Source of the DNA: FCB group bacterium
GTDB lineage: Bacteria > Zixibacteria > MSB-5A5 > GN15 > JAAZOE01
Length of the DNA: 64,000 nt
Direction: 5' to 3'
Assembly (NCBI GenBank): GCA_024231695.1
Contig: JAAEQF010000591.1
Location: 1 to 64,000 of the forward strand
The notes under the pieces are model-generated. The model saw only the letters and a list, made by a program, of their open reading frames with translations, searched no databases and was not told the DNA's origin. Of the stretch, positions 49,796-57,374 are shown piece by piece. The stretch's first letter is position 1. Each line of letters starts with the position of its first letter. The position numbers were made by a program, and so were the translations under genes.

Positions 49796-49906
49796 TGGGG
49801 TCTGTTCCCGCTTGGCCGTGCTTCATTGTATTTTACGGGCAACATACTGATTTGATACGGATATATTTTTTTGGGTTGGTGTGGTGTGTTGGCACGGTGT
49901 TTGCTC

Positions 49907-49912
49907 TATAAT
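49907..49912 (+). promoter_or_regulatory. -10 box of the plus operon
   Basis: A consensus TATAAT, 39 bases ahead of the ATG at 49951. The best -35-like TTGGCA (49889-49894) is too close (12 bases), so the promoter probably needs an activator or uses a poor -35. Confidence 0.5.
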
Positions 49913-49950
49913 GGGGTAAACTCGAACCGAACCGGAAAGGGGAAAGAAAA

Positions 49951-50559
49951 ATGGTAAACAAAGAGAGACTAATCGGAAGGATCATTAAATACGCAGACAA
50001 CCACAATCTCTGTATTGATTTTTATCCCGGTTGCGCCGAAGCGGGATACGACGACAACCCAGTTCTCGCAGCTGATTGGAATCCGACCAACATGGAAAGG
50101 ATCGGGCACCTAATTGAACGGATGGAAACGGTATCCTTGGAATGGTCCAACGAATGGACTGGATGCAGCAATTGCTACAAAGCAGTCAGAATCGTTCCCG
50201 ATAGTTATGGATGGGAAGCGTCTTACGTTTGGGCCTCTGATTGTGAAACCGTTTGCAGGGAATGCTGGGAAGATTCCATCTACGATATCATCGAATTTTA
50301 TAAGAATGATACAAGCAAGGTACTGCCGTCCGATATGTACCCCTTGCTGGAATCCGAAGGGTTCGTCTGTTACTCTCCCGATGAATACTGCGAACGGTTC
50401 AAGACGGGCCTTCATCCTGGCGATAACGACATGCCAGAAGATATAGCAAAAGACATTGAAAAAAACCTTCCAGATTATGATTACTTGTTCAAGATTGATT
50501 CAGCAGAGCAATTTACTCTTAACTGGAGCGTCCTTATTCGCAGGAAGGAAGAGGTTTAA
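49951..50559 (+). CDS. Hypothetical protein with paired cysteines
   Basis: 202 residues behind GGAAAGGGG. CSNCYKAVRIVPDSYGW and CETVCRECWED give a likely zinc site in the middle; the rest is acidic. First gene of the right plus operon. Unrelated to named families as far as can be seen. Confidence 0.7.
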   Translation: MVNKERLIGRIIKYADNHNLCIDFYPGCAEAGYDDNPVLAADWNPTNMERIGHLIERMETVSLEWSNEWTGCSNCYKAVRIVPDSYGWEASYVWASDCETVCRECWEDSIYDIIEFYKNDTSKVLPSDMYPLLESEGFVCYSPDEYCERFKTGLHPGDNDMPEDIAKDIEKNLPDYDYLFKIDSAEQFTLNWSVLIRRKEEV

Positions 50560-50592
50560 CCACAGGCCCGAGGGGCCGGAAAGGGGGAACAA

Positions 50593-50760
50593 ATGGATTA
50601 CAGCAAAATGACTGATGAAGATTTTGACCGGATTCTGGCGGCAATCATGGACGAACACACCGGAGAAATGATCCTGTCCATCCCCGGCGTGTATGAGGCC
50701 GTAAGCGAATTTTTCAATAACGACGTTTTGGACCAATGGGAAGCGGAGCAATACGAGTAA
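50593..50760 (+). CDS. Small acidic protein
   Basis: 55 residues from ATG 50593 behind AAGGGGG. MDYSKMTDEDFDRILAAIMD then LSIPGVYEAVSEFFNNDVLD, helical. The form LxIPGVYExxxExxNNxVL occurs in other phages as a small protein of unknown role. Confidence 0.7.
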   Translation: MDYSKMTDEDFDRILAAIMDEHTGEMILSIPGVYEAVSEFFNNDVLDQWEAEQYE

Positions 50761-50807
50761 ACCGCGAGCCAAGCCTGCCGATCACTCGGCCCCGCAGGTG
50801 GGCGGTT
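50760..50807 (+). other. Intergenic stem-loop A
   Basis: AACCGC (50760-50765) pairs with GCGGTT (50802-50807), CCTGC with GCAGG, and CCGA-TCAC-TCGG forms the tip. The central bases CCGATCACTCGGCCCC recur in stem-loop B, one gene later. Possibly an RNA-processing or stability element. Confidence 0.55.
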
Positions 50808-50831
50808 AACCTAAACAGGGGAGGGGAAAAA

Positions 50832-51125
50832 ATGGGACCATATTATCCAAACAAAGACGACTGGAAAGAGGATTTTTGGGGCAGAAAATTCAAAATTTGG
50901 GTCGGAGTGGAGGGGTTCGAATTCCGGGTATCGGCAGACTGTCTGCAATCCGCGTTTGACGAGGTAATCGACTATTGTGTTGACCATCTTCCGGGGCTGG
51001 TGTTGACCCTGGAAGAAGAAGATGAATTATTGGCCGAAGGGGAGGAGTTTCTGGACCAACATATCCAGGGCGGGAATGAAGGCCGGTACCTGAGTACCTA
51101 CAACATCCACACTGAGGAGGTTTAA
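50832..51125 (+). CDS. Small acidic protein
   Basis: 97 residues from ATG 50832 behind GGGGAGGGG; an in-frame start at 50736 lacks a ribosome site. MGPYYPNKDDWKEDFWGRKF opening, acidic C-terminus (LEEEDELLAEGEEFLD). Not recognised. Confidence 0.65.
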   Translation: MGPYYPNKDDWKEDFWGRKFKIWVGVEGFEFRVSADCLQSAFDEVIDYCVDHLPGLVLTLEEEDELLAEGEEFLDQHIQGGNEGRYLSTYNIHTEEV

Positions 51126-51171
51126 CCGCAAACTTGAGGGGCCGATCACTCGGCCCCTGCGGAGTGCGGTT
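51124..51171 (+). other. Intergenic stem-loop B
   Basis: AACCGCA (51124-51130) pairs with TGCGGTT (51165-51171). Inside, AGGGGCCGA (51137-51145), loop TCAC, TCGGCCCCT (51150-51158) is a perfect 9-bp stem. Same loop and tip as stem-loop A. Without a U-tract it is not a simple terminator. Confidence 0.65.
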
Positions 51172-51206
51172 AACTCGAACACAAAACCGATGGAAAAGGG
51201 GGGGAC

Positions 51207-51575
51207 ATGAAAGCTGAACTTGTTAAAACATATAAAGAGTTCAGGCAGGCAGGGTATAGAGCAGAACACGCCAAATATGCCACTGATGCGCTGATCGCAT
51301 TCGAAGACAGGGAAGACCTCCGGATCGTAGCTTACCCAGAAGAAGGGAGCTATTTTGATGTGTACGGGGAGCCGGACACAGAAAAGGAAAAGGAGCAAAT
51401 TCTGCATTATTTGGAACTGTGGGGTTGCTGGTGTGTAGCTTCCGAAAAACAATGCCCGGAATGCGGGGAGTGGGAAATCGTAGATTGCGTGGGCTGGTGT
51501 TGTTACGCTGATCCGACTGATCCGCTTGATAACTTGTATGTGCCCGATTTGATGCATTCAGCTTTGAACCAGTAA
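51207..51575 (+). CDS. Zinc-binding small protein
   Basis: 122 residues behind AAAAGGGGGG. A helical N-terminal half, then CPECGEWEIVDCVGWCCY, a probable zinc site. It ends DLMHSALNQ. Not recognised. Confidence 0.65.
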   Translation: MKAELVKTYKEFRQAGYRAEHAKYATDALIAFEDREDLRIVAYPEEGSYFDVYGEPDTEKEKEQILHYLELWGCWCVASEKQCPECGEWEIVDCVGWCCYADPTDPLDNLYVPDLMHSALNQ

Positions 51576-51595
51576 CCGATGTGAAAGGGGGAATC

Positions 51596-51829
51596 ATGAT
51601 TTCCGATGCGTATGTTGATGTGATGTGCGACAATCCCGATTGCACAGAATCTATCCAGATCGAGTTGAGCTATCGATACCGGAACATGCTGCCGAGCAGC
51701 GGGTACTACGATAGTAGCGACGACAGCATCGAAAAAGAACTGATGGGGGAGTCCTGGGTTGTACTACACGGCAACGGACACGATTTACGGCATTTTTGCT
51801 GTAAGAATTGTGCTAACCAAGCCAAGTAA
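51596..51829 (+). CDS. Small zinc-finger-like protein
   Basis: 77 residues from ATG 51596 (AAAGGGGG upstream). MISDAYVDVMCDNPDCTESI opening and CCKNCANQAK at the end suggest a metal site made by both ends. The stop TAA directly adjoins an AACCGATG motif. Confidence 0.65.
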   Translation: MISDAYVDVMCDNPDCTESIQIELSYRYRNMLPSSGYYDSSDDSIEKELMGESWVVLHGNGHDLRHFCCKNCANQAK

Positions 51830-51851
51830 AACCGATGCGAAAGGAGGGGAC

Positions 51852-51986
51852 ATGCGACGATTAAGCATACCAATTAGCGTCAAACTCTTGCGGGCAGTGC
51901 ATGGCTACGCCCGACAGCGGGGGATGGGGATAAATCGAGCGTGTGAGTTATTACTTGCTTATGCGCTAAACCGATGTTACAAGTAA
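51852..51986 (+). CDS. Ribbon-helix-helix DNA-binding protein
   Basis: 44 residues from ATG 51852 behind AAAGGAGGGG. MRRLSIPISVKLLRAVHGYA then RGMGINRACELLLAYAL has a beta strand, helix, turn, helix layout as in Arc/CopG repressors. The tandem 16-bp repeats begin in its last codons, so it may control its own region (inference). Confidence 0.65.
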   Translation: MRRLSIPISVKLLRAVHGYARQRGMGINRACELLLAYALNRCYK

Positions 51987-52030
51987 CCGATGCTATAGGT
52001 AAACGATGCAACAAGTAACCGATGCAACTA
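51967..52030 (+). repeat. Four-copy 16-bp tandem repeat
   Basis: Four units of 16 bases, TAAACCGATGTTACAA, GTAACCGATGCTATAG, GTAAACGATGCAACAA and GTAACCGATGCAACTA, lie head to tail. The shared core AACCGATG also appears singly before neighbouring genes at 51185, 51574, 51830 and 52279. This looks like an operator or iteron array next to the RHH gene. Confidence 0.8.
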
Positions 52031-52046
52031 TACGGAAGGCGGGGCC

Positions 52047-52268
52047 ATGAAAGAACATTTTATCGAAGGAATCGGGTATGTTTATTACGGGTCCGAACTC
52101 AGACAAATCTATGGGTCTGGGATCTGCCCCAGGCGCGGCTGGTATCTCCGCAAAACGCCGGACGGGAAACCGGGAAGCGGCTTCTCCCCGGAATATCTGG
52201 GCCGGAACCGGGATGAGGCTGGAATCAATGCGAGGGATAGGAAAGTTCAGATGTTTTTCGAGGGCTAA
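52047..52268 (+). CDS. Small basic protein, last of the plus operon
   Basis: 73 residues behind CGGAAGGCGGGG. MKEHFIEGIGYVYYGSELRQ, then Gly/Arg/Tyr-rich, strand-like. Probably binds DNA or protein surfaces, but no family is seen. Confidence 0.6.
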   Translation: MKEHFIEGIGYVYYGSELRQIYGSGICPRRGWYLRKTPDGKPGSGFSPEYLGRNRDEAGINARDRKVQMFFEG

Positions 52269-52288
52269 CACAACCCATAACCGATGCA

Positions 52289-52320
52289 ACGGGGCCGGGA
52301 ATCATCCGGCCCCGTTTCTT
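52289..52320 (+). terminator. Intrinsic terminator of the plus operon
   Basis: ACGGGGCCGG (52289-52298), 7-base loop, CCGGCCCCGT (52306-52315), followed by TTCTTT: a 10-bp GC stem with a T-rich tail. It lies between the converging plus operon and the minus-strand methyltransferase gene. Confidence 0.8.
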
Positions 52321-53159
52321 TATGCGTACCGCTGGCTCTCCGAATGCCAACGGTCGAAAAACGATGCAACAGCCTGCGGGTTGTCGCCCTTTAGACTCCC
52401 GACCTCCAAAAGGTTAACGTATGGTTCTTTTCTCGCTATAACTACGAGATAGTCTGTGTCGATGAACCTATTTTGATCCACAGTGGTAAAGTTATTCTTC
52501 CACAACATAGCCACAAGAGTTTTAAAGCTAAAACGAAAGCAATGCGTATCCGCTGGATTTGTCGAGAAATAATCCTGAAGTGGCTTCTTGAAAGGTACCA
52601 AGATTCGACTGCCAGTTGCGACAACGATATGCCCGCCCGGCTTCAGCAGTTCCCACGCCTTTGACAGCATCGCGTTGCAGTCTTGGCAGTTTTCAAGGGT
52701 CCACAAAACCGATGCAACATCGAACCGCTGCGAAGTCGCCACGCTTTCAATGGTCCCCTGAAAGCAATCGAATCCGCACCCGATAATTTGCTGGACGTTA
52801 TTCCGCGACGGCTCTATCCCGGTGCATTTCGCGCCCTGCCAGCTCGCTTCCAGCATGAAATTACCTTCGCCTGCACCGATGTCAATAAGTTTTTTGTCGT
52901 TCAAACCGATGCAATTTTCGACAAACTCAGCAACATACAAATGCCGCGCCTTAACTGCCGGTATCGCGCTCGTGTAGCCTTCACCATAGATATCGTCGGA
53001 CCAACTGCCGGCAATCTCGTCTGCGGTTCTGCGGTATTGAACATAAACAAAACCACACCGAGAGCAAATATGAATGGCCTGCCCCCCTGTGTATTCGCGG
53101 CAGCGGGGTACTTCAATCGGGTCGTCTGCCCCGCACAAATCGCACGAAAAGAATTTCAT
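52320..53159 (-). CDS. SAM-dependent methyltransferase with zinc-binding N-terminus
   Basis: 279 residues from ATG 53159 (AAAGGAGATA upstream). Cysteines 6, 9, 32 and 35 (CDLC...CSRC) form a zinc knuckle as in sugar C-methyltransferases; LIDIGAGEGNFM (91-102) is SAM motif I; then LWTLENCQDC and GGHIVVATG. Last gene of the accessory sugar operon, so methylation of a sugar or sugar nucleotide is a fair guess. Confidence 0.8.
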   Translation of the reverse strand: MKFFSCDLCGADDPIEVPRCREYTGGQAIHICSRCGFVYVQYRRTADEIAGSWSDDIYGEGYTSAIPAVKARHLYVAEFVENCIGLNDKKLIDIGAGEGNFMLEASWQGAKCTGIEPSRNNVQQIIGCGFDCFQGTIESVATSQRFDVASVLWTLENCQDCNAMLSKAWELLKPGGHIVVATGSRILVPFKKPLQDYFSTNPADTHCFRFSFKTLVAMLWKNNFTTVDQNRFIDTDYLVVIARKEPYVNLLEVGSLKGDNPQAVASFFDRWHSESQRYA

Positions 53160-53173
53160 TATCTGTATCTCCT

Positions 53174-53245
53174 TTATTTTGCGACTAGAACCCCAACAAT
53201 AAAACACAACACCCAGAAAATTGCCCAAAGCTCAAAGTTTTTCAT
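53174..53245 (-). CDS. 23-residue membrane microprotein
   Basis: ATG 53245 with AAAGGAG 5 bases upstream. The product is M-K-N-F-E-L followed by the hydrophobic stretch WAIFWVLCFIVGVLVAK. It sits between two enzyme genes with its own ribosome site, which argues for real translation. Possibly a membrane tether for operon enzymes. Confidence 0.55.
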   Translation of the reverse strand: MKNFELWAIFWVLCFIVGVLVAK

Positions 53246-53267
53246 TTGTTTCTCCTTTCCGATGGTT

Positions 53268-54359
53268 TTACCCTTTCGGTAGCGGGTTTCGTAGCACCCA
53301 ATCGCGCTTTACGAACAGGTCTTTGTTCCGATGGGATTCTATCATTTGGCGCACATCTGGCATACCAAGATATTCGCAGACTTCTTCAAAATCAGTTTCA
53401 GGAAACTCGCTGTCGTTCCGCTCAATTAAGCCGAGCGCCTTACGCCGGCCCATGTACCCGCCCTGTATCATCCGCGCAGCATCGCGCAGAGCCTTACCGA
53501 ATCCGTACTTGACATATTGCATGTGGTAATACAGCGGGTCCATTTTGTCGTCAATCGAGTCCCATCCGTTCCATGTTCCGTCTACTGTCGTAGCTTCCCG
53601 AAAATCCCAATGGTCTTTGGCAAATTTGTAATTTTCGCACATATGCCACTTTTCAAACCAGGCATAGTAGTATGCTTTAATACCCCGACCGAGCATCCCG
53701 TCCACCGGGTATAGGTACGGGTTCAAATCGTTCTTCTGGACAGTATCGTCTGACCAATCGCGGGGGTCATCGCCTAATTGTATCTGGTAAACTTCTTCGG
53801 CGTCCCGCGTTTTGGAACTGTCCTTGTGCAGAATTTCGCCACCGTACTCGGACTCCCCGTGTTCCGCGTAAAACACCAATTTTATATTATTCTGCACCGC
53901 GACTTGCGCCGGGAAGGAATTAACCTGGGCGTCCCAAGCCGCCTTTGGGTTCCCCCGCTCAATGAAAAACTTCCGCGCAAGATACCGATGTACCTTCTGG
54001 TTTGGCCTGCTTAAAACATAATCGAAACCGAGATTTAAGAATGTCTCCCGATTTGCGTTACCCACAGCCGTTGGTAGCATCGGAGACACACAGGCTAAGA
54101 GTGGGTTCATACCGTACTTAGTTTTTAATTTATAAGCGATAGTGGACGAATCTTTTCCCCCACTCCACGGGACTACGCAATCATACTCGCCGTTGTTAGA
54201 CCGATGCAAATCGCATAGAGTTATCAGTTCGCGGGCGCGTGCGGCCCAATCGATTTTTTCCTTACTCTCTTGGTATCTACAAGCGTTGCAGACCCCTTCG
54301 GGATCGAATGTAATTCTGGGGCGAGTATTGGGCATTAGGCATTTTTTACAGTATTTCAT
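53268..54359 (-). CDS. N-acetyl-sugar amidotransferase (WbpG/PseA-like)
   Basis: 363 residues from ATG 54359. Cys4, Cys7, Cys24, Cys27 (YCKKCLMPN...GVCNAC) form the N-terminal zinc site; WSGGKDSST (65-73) is the ATP pyrophosphatase loop. This family (WbpG, PseA, LegG-group) makes acetamidino groups on sugars, using ammonia from a partner glutaminase. In the operon, the asparagine synthase-like gene has a glutaminase domain that might serve (inference). Confidence 0.85.
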   Translation of the reverse strand: MKYCKKCLMPNTRPRITFDPEGVCNACRYQESKEKIDWAARARELITLCDLHRSNNGEYDCVVPWSGGKDSSTIAYKLKTKYGMNPLLACVSPMLPTAVGNANRETFLNLGFDYVLSRPNQKVHRYLARKFFIERGNPKAAWDAQVNSFPAQVAVQNNIKLVFYAEHGESEYGGEILHKDSSKTRDAEEVYQIQLGDDPRDWSDDTVQKNDLNPYLYPVDGMLGRGIKAYYYAWFEKWHMCENYKFAKDHWDFREATTVDGTWNGWDSIDDKMDPLYYHMQYVKYGFGKALRDAARMIQGGYMGRRKALGLIERNDSEFPETDFEEVCEYLGMPDVRQMIESHRNKDLFVKRDWVLRNPLPKG

Positions 54360-54489
54360 CGGTTTCCCTCCTGAGTATTTCCAACCGCCGCTTTTCGGTA
54401 GCCCATTGCTCCCACGCGCTAATGACAAAAACAAAAAGAGCGCAACCGAGCATTATAAACAACCCGTAAGATAAAATAAAATCTTTCAT
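54346..54489 (-). CDS. 47-residue membrane protein
   Basis: From ATG 54489, overlapping the stop of the PP-loop gene as ATGA. One hydrophobic helix (ILSYGLFIMLGCALFVFVIS) then a charged helix (WATEKRRLEILRRETDEIL). Its end overlaps the start of the amidotransferase gene by 14 bases. It resembles the 23-residue protein in layout. Confidence 0.6.
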   Translation of the reverse strand: MKDFILSYGLFIMLGCALFVFVISAWEQWATEKRRLEILRRETDEIL

Positions 54490-55326
54490 TTTCCAAACTC
54501 CTCCCGAAACATTTGGGTTTGTTTTTCTTTCGATTCCCTTTTCTTCTTCCCGAACCCCCGGTAGTACGCTTCCATGTACTTTTCAAAACTTCCGTGGGGG
54601 CAATCAACCATTTGCTTTCTGTCGTACCACTTTTTGACTGCTCTTTCGAATGCCCTGAATTTCCCCGGCCAGCGTTCCTTGTGAATGTTAAGTTTTGCTT
54701 GGTTTGGTTGGAAAATCATGGGACAGGTTACGCATCCTATTCTTTCGAACCCTTCATCGTACAAAGAGCAATACGGGAGTTTGTGTTTTTCTATAAAATC
54801 CCAAATATGCCATTCTCTCCAATGGAAAATTGGTTTTATCGTTACAACACCCATACGGCGCGTTATTTCTACCTTCTGAGTTCGTGCCCTCTTGCCAGAT
54901 TCCTCCGCTCTTACGCCTGTAATGTGAACAGGGTAGAACCTCTTCAAGTCTATCCCAACACGTTCTTTAATCTCTTCGCAACACCATCGCCGACCCGGTA
55001 ACGGCGGACACTTGCGAGAAACAAGGCTATAAAAATTCTCTTTAGGGCGCAACAAAACCGTTTCCGGATGGTTGTGTTTTATAAAAGAAACAACTTCCGG
55101 GGGATCTATACCGGTATTCGAATACCCAGCGAAGTATTTTACTTCCGCCATTTTGCACAACTCACGGGCAACAGATGAATCTTTCCCACCGGAATCTGCA
55201 AGAAAATACCCCCGTACTGGTTCATATTTTTGTAGAAATTCTGTTGCTTTTTTTACCAGCCTATCGGTTGGCACAGTAGAGGCCCGGCAAGCGCCTTTCA
55301 TTTTCCAAACTTCTCCCGAAACATTT
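54484..55326. repeat. 31-bp direct repeats bounding the PP-loop gene
   Basis: The 31 bases at 54484-54514 and 55296-55326 are identical but for one base. Each encodes the C-terminus MFREEFGK or MFREKFGK, a TGA stop and the ATG of the next gene. The 812 bp between the copies hold exactly one gene, as if it had been inserted with duplication of the junction. Confidence 0.85.
54486..55301 (-). CDS. PAPS reductase-like PP-loop enzyme
   Basis: 271 residues. DSGGKDSSV (36-44) is the PP-loop; later CPPLPGRRWCCEEIK, then GVRAEESGKRARTQK, WHIWDFIEKHKLPYCSLYDE and FERIGCVTCPM match PAPS-reductase/DndC-like phage proteins; the four Cys could hold an Fe-S cluster. The reaction may be adenylylation or sulphur transfer rather than true sulphate reduction. 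Its C-terminus is shared with the asparagine synthase-like gene through the 31-bp repeat. Confidence 0.8.
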   Translation of the reverse strand: MKGACRASTVPTDRLVKKATEFLQKYEPVRGYFLADSGGKDSSVARELCKMAEVKYFAGYSNTGIDPPEVVSFIKHNHPETVLLRPKENFYSLVSRKCPPLPGRRWCCEEIKERVGIDLKRFYPVHITGVRAEESGKRARTQKVEITRRMGVVTIKPIFHWREWHIWDFIEKHKLPYCSLYDEGFERIGCVTCPMIFQPNQAKLNIHKERWPGKFRAFERAVKKWYDRKQMVDCPHGSFEKYMEAYYRGFGKKKRESKEKQTQMFREEFGK

Positions 55327-56971
55327 TGACGGAAAGTTTGCGAAACATTTCCTTGGACGTTTCGTTGTCCAAATATGGCGATAGCCCCATGAGTTCGCCG
55401 ATTGAACAGTTGAAACCCATTTTTTTCCGGTTATCCAGAATTTTATCCGGAACGATTCCCCGCATAGCGTCACGCAACACCGCTTTGTTGTACCCGTTGC
55501 GAATTAAACGCGGGGTCGGGATAGTATAGCAGAATTCCATCAGTTCCCGGTCCAGAAACGGACTCCGGTTTTCGATGCCAAACGACATTGCGTTTAGGTC
55601 GTCTTCGTGGAGTATCATCGGAACCGACTCGCAGAACATTTCGTTTTGCATCCGGTTTCGAAGCAAATCGTCGGTGTAGTGAGTTTCGGTGAACCCGTCT
55701 TCGTAAATATGGTCCCGAAAGCCGGGGTTTTGAATAAACAGCGACGGATTACGCAGGTATGCGTTACGCACATTAGGTTTGACATGCTCGTCCCACGCCA
55801 TATATTCTTTAGCGCCCACTCCATGAGTTGCCAAATGCATGAGATAGTGGTCATAGTACCCGCTAAATAGTTCATCCGCTCCGGTTCCGCTCAGTACGAC
55901 CTTATACCCGAAATTGTTAATAAAACCCATGAGTTGATGGTGGATATAGTACGATATTGTGGCAACAGGCGCATCATGCTGCACGACAAGTTCCCCGAGT
56001 CTCTGCTCAAAATCGTTTGTGTCCAGGTAGAAAAAGTTGTGTCTGATGCCCAGTTCCCTGACTGCGTACTCAACAAGTGGCTGCTCATTGTATCGCTCGT
56101 CCTGTGGCAAAATCGTGAACCCGTGAACATCGTAGTCAAACAATCGTTTAGCAATCGCAACTATAGTATTACTATCCACACCGCCGCTCATGCAAAACGC
56201 AAGCGGAACGTCTGACCTTAGCCGCCGCTCGACGGCTTTAACAATCCGGGTACGAGCGAGATTGACGAGTTCCGGATAGGTCGAAACCGTGTCGATTTTA
56301 TCTATAGTCGGACGCCAATACGGATTTGGCTTGAAATTATACCAAGCGTTGCCCCCGTCGATTTTCGCATAATGCGCCGCTGGAATTTCCTTCGCGCCGT
56401 GCCAGAAGGTTTCCTTGTCCTTGTAAATTGATTTGTACCCGCTCTTGAGAAATGTCTTTACCTTCTTTTCGTTTGGAAATATGTCGCAACCCATTTTCCG
56501 GAGCGTTTTAATCTCAGACGCAAAATACACCCCGTGTCGGCACTGGTGATAGTACAGGGGCTTTTCCCCGAATCGGTCCCTACAGAGCGTCAGAGCCCCC
56601 GTATTTTCGTCGTAGAGCGCAAACGCGCCCATGAACTCGCATCTGTCGAGATGTGCCAGGGAATCGTCCATTAGGCGCATGAAAACTTCTGTATCGGACT
56701 CCGTGATGAGACTGTACCCCTTGCCCAGTTCCCGGTAGTTATATAACTCCCCGTTGAATACAAAATGTTTGCCTTTGTAGTGCATTGGCTGGTCGGCGCG
56801 GGGATCTAAATCAACAATGGCTAAACGGGTGTGAAACAGGTAGCAATGCCGACCGTTAACTGAATGCCGATAGATACCGCTACCGTCCGGTCCACGATGT
56901 TGCATGGACTCTAAGATAGCCGAAGCGTTATCCAGTGTTTTAGTGCCTATGTATCCTGCTATTCCGCACAT
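55298..56971 (-). CDS. asnB: Asparagine synthase-like, glutamine-hydrolysing
   Basis: 557 residues. Cys2 of MCGIAGY is the glutaminase nucleophile; HRGPDGSG, HTRLAIVDLDPRADQPM and FNGELYNY complete that domain; FCMSGGVDSNTIVAI near 245-260 is the synthetase PP-loop, and GADELFSGYYDHYL follows. Full length and intact. In surface-sugar clusters such enzymes amidate sugar acids. Start overlaps the previous gene by 13 bases. Confidence 0.9.
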   Translation of the reverse strand: MCGIAGYIGTKTLDNASAILESMQHRGPDGSGIYRHSVNGRHCYLFHTRLAIVDLDPRADQPMHYKGKHFVFNGELYNYRELGKGYSLITESDTEVFMRLMDDSLAHLDRCEFMGAFALYDENTGALTLCRDRFGEKPLYYHQCRHGVYFASEIKTLRKMGCDIFPNEKKVKTFLKSGYKSIYKDKETFWHGAKEIPAAHYAKIDGGNAWYNFKPNPYWRPTIDKIDTVSTYPELVNLARTRIVKAVERRLRSDVPLAFCMSGGVDSNTIVAIAKRLFDYDVHGFTILPQDERYNEQPLVEYAVRELGIRHNFFYLDTNDFEQRLGELVVQHDAPVATISYYIHHQLMGFINNFGYKVVLSGTGADELFSGYYDHYLMHLATHGVGAKEYMAWDEHVKPNVRNAYLRNPSLFIQNPGFRDHIYEDGFTETHYTDDLLRNRMQNEMFCESVPMILHEDDLNAMSFGIENRSPFLDRELMEFCYTIPTPRLIRNGYNKAVLRDAMRGIVPDKILDNRKKMGFNCSIGELMGLSPYLDNETSKEMFRKLSVKMFREKFGK

Positions 56972-57177
56972 TTTTTATCCCTCAACAACGCAATCGGGAC
57001 ATCAGCCATAGAATTGCCCGTAGAAAAGGCAATTCTTGCTTCCACTGGATTAGCGCCATCTTTGATGGCTTGGGCGATACGGTAATCTATATGCATATTA
57101 CAAGAAACAACTCCAAGCGAAAAAATAGTCGCAAACGTCATCGCCCACACACATAGTTTGAAAAATTTATTGCTCAT
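56959..57177 (-). CDS. Small membrane or exported protein
   Basis: 72 residues from ATG 57177 (ATG 57186 also possible). One hydrophobic stretch (LCVWAMTFATIFSLGVVSC) then an external-looking helical part. It is co-transcribed with the sugar enzymes. The function is unknown. Confidence 0.55.
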   Translation of the reverse strand: MSNKFFKLCVWAMTFATIFSLGVVSCNMHIDYRIAQAIKDGANPVEARIAFSTGNSMADVPIALLRDKKCAE

Positions 57178-57193
57178 CTCGTCCATCCCCCCC

Positions 57194-57373
57194 TTATTTC
57201 GCGCATCTGTTTATCCTATCTGTCGGCCAAATCTCCATCCAATACCAACATCCCGCATTGGACCCCCAGCGAAACGCAGCGTATGATTGCCCCGCCCACG
57301 GCTCTGCCATGTATCGGTAACAGGTATCCCGTGCGGGGCAACTATTGTTTTCGCACATCGAAATGTCGGGCAT
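57194..57373 (-). CDS. Cysteine-rich small phage protein
   Basis: 59 residues from ATG 57373 (GGAAGGAGATGTAGAAT upstream). MPDISMCENNSCPARDTCYR, then a Trp/Ala/Gly-rich part and two later cysteines. The N-terminal CxxxxCxxxxxC pattern is widespread in small phage proteins. It may bind metal; the role is unknown. Confidence 0.65.
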   Translation of the reverse strand: MPDISMCENNSCPARDTCYRYMAEPWAGQSYAAFRWGSNAGCWYWMEIWPTDRINRCAK

Positions 57374-57374
57374 T

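Larger units (their letters stand above)
49619..49950. promoter_or_regulatory. Divergent control region
   Basis: No gene is seen. The stretch holds the operator palindromes (49688-49704, 49779-49795), a half site ATGACAAAAAT (49708-49718), an AT-rich part at 49855-49872, and a TATAAT box at 49907. It must drive the plus operon starting at 49951, and probably the regulator at 49618. Confidence 0.65.

Noticed and set aside
49889-49912. TTGGCA/TATAAT as a standard promoter
   Set aside because: The spacer is only 12 bases, too short for sigma70; only the -10 box is kept as a feature.
57194-57373. Cys-rich 59-residue protein as peptide precursor for the DUF692-like enzyme
   Set aside because: It has the common small phage protein pattern with CxxxxC at the N-terminus, no leader/core division, and lies apart from the barrel gene.
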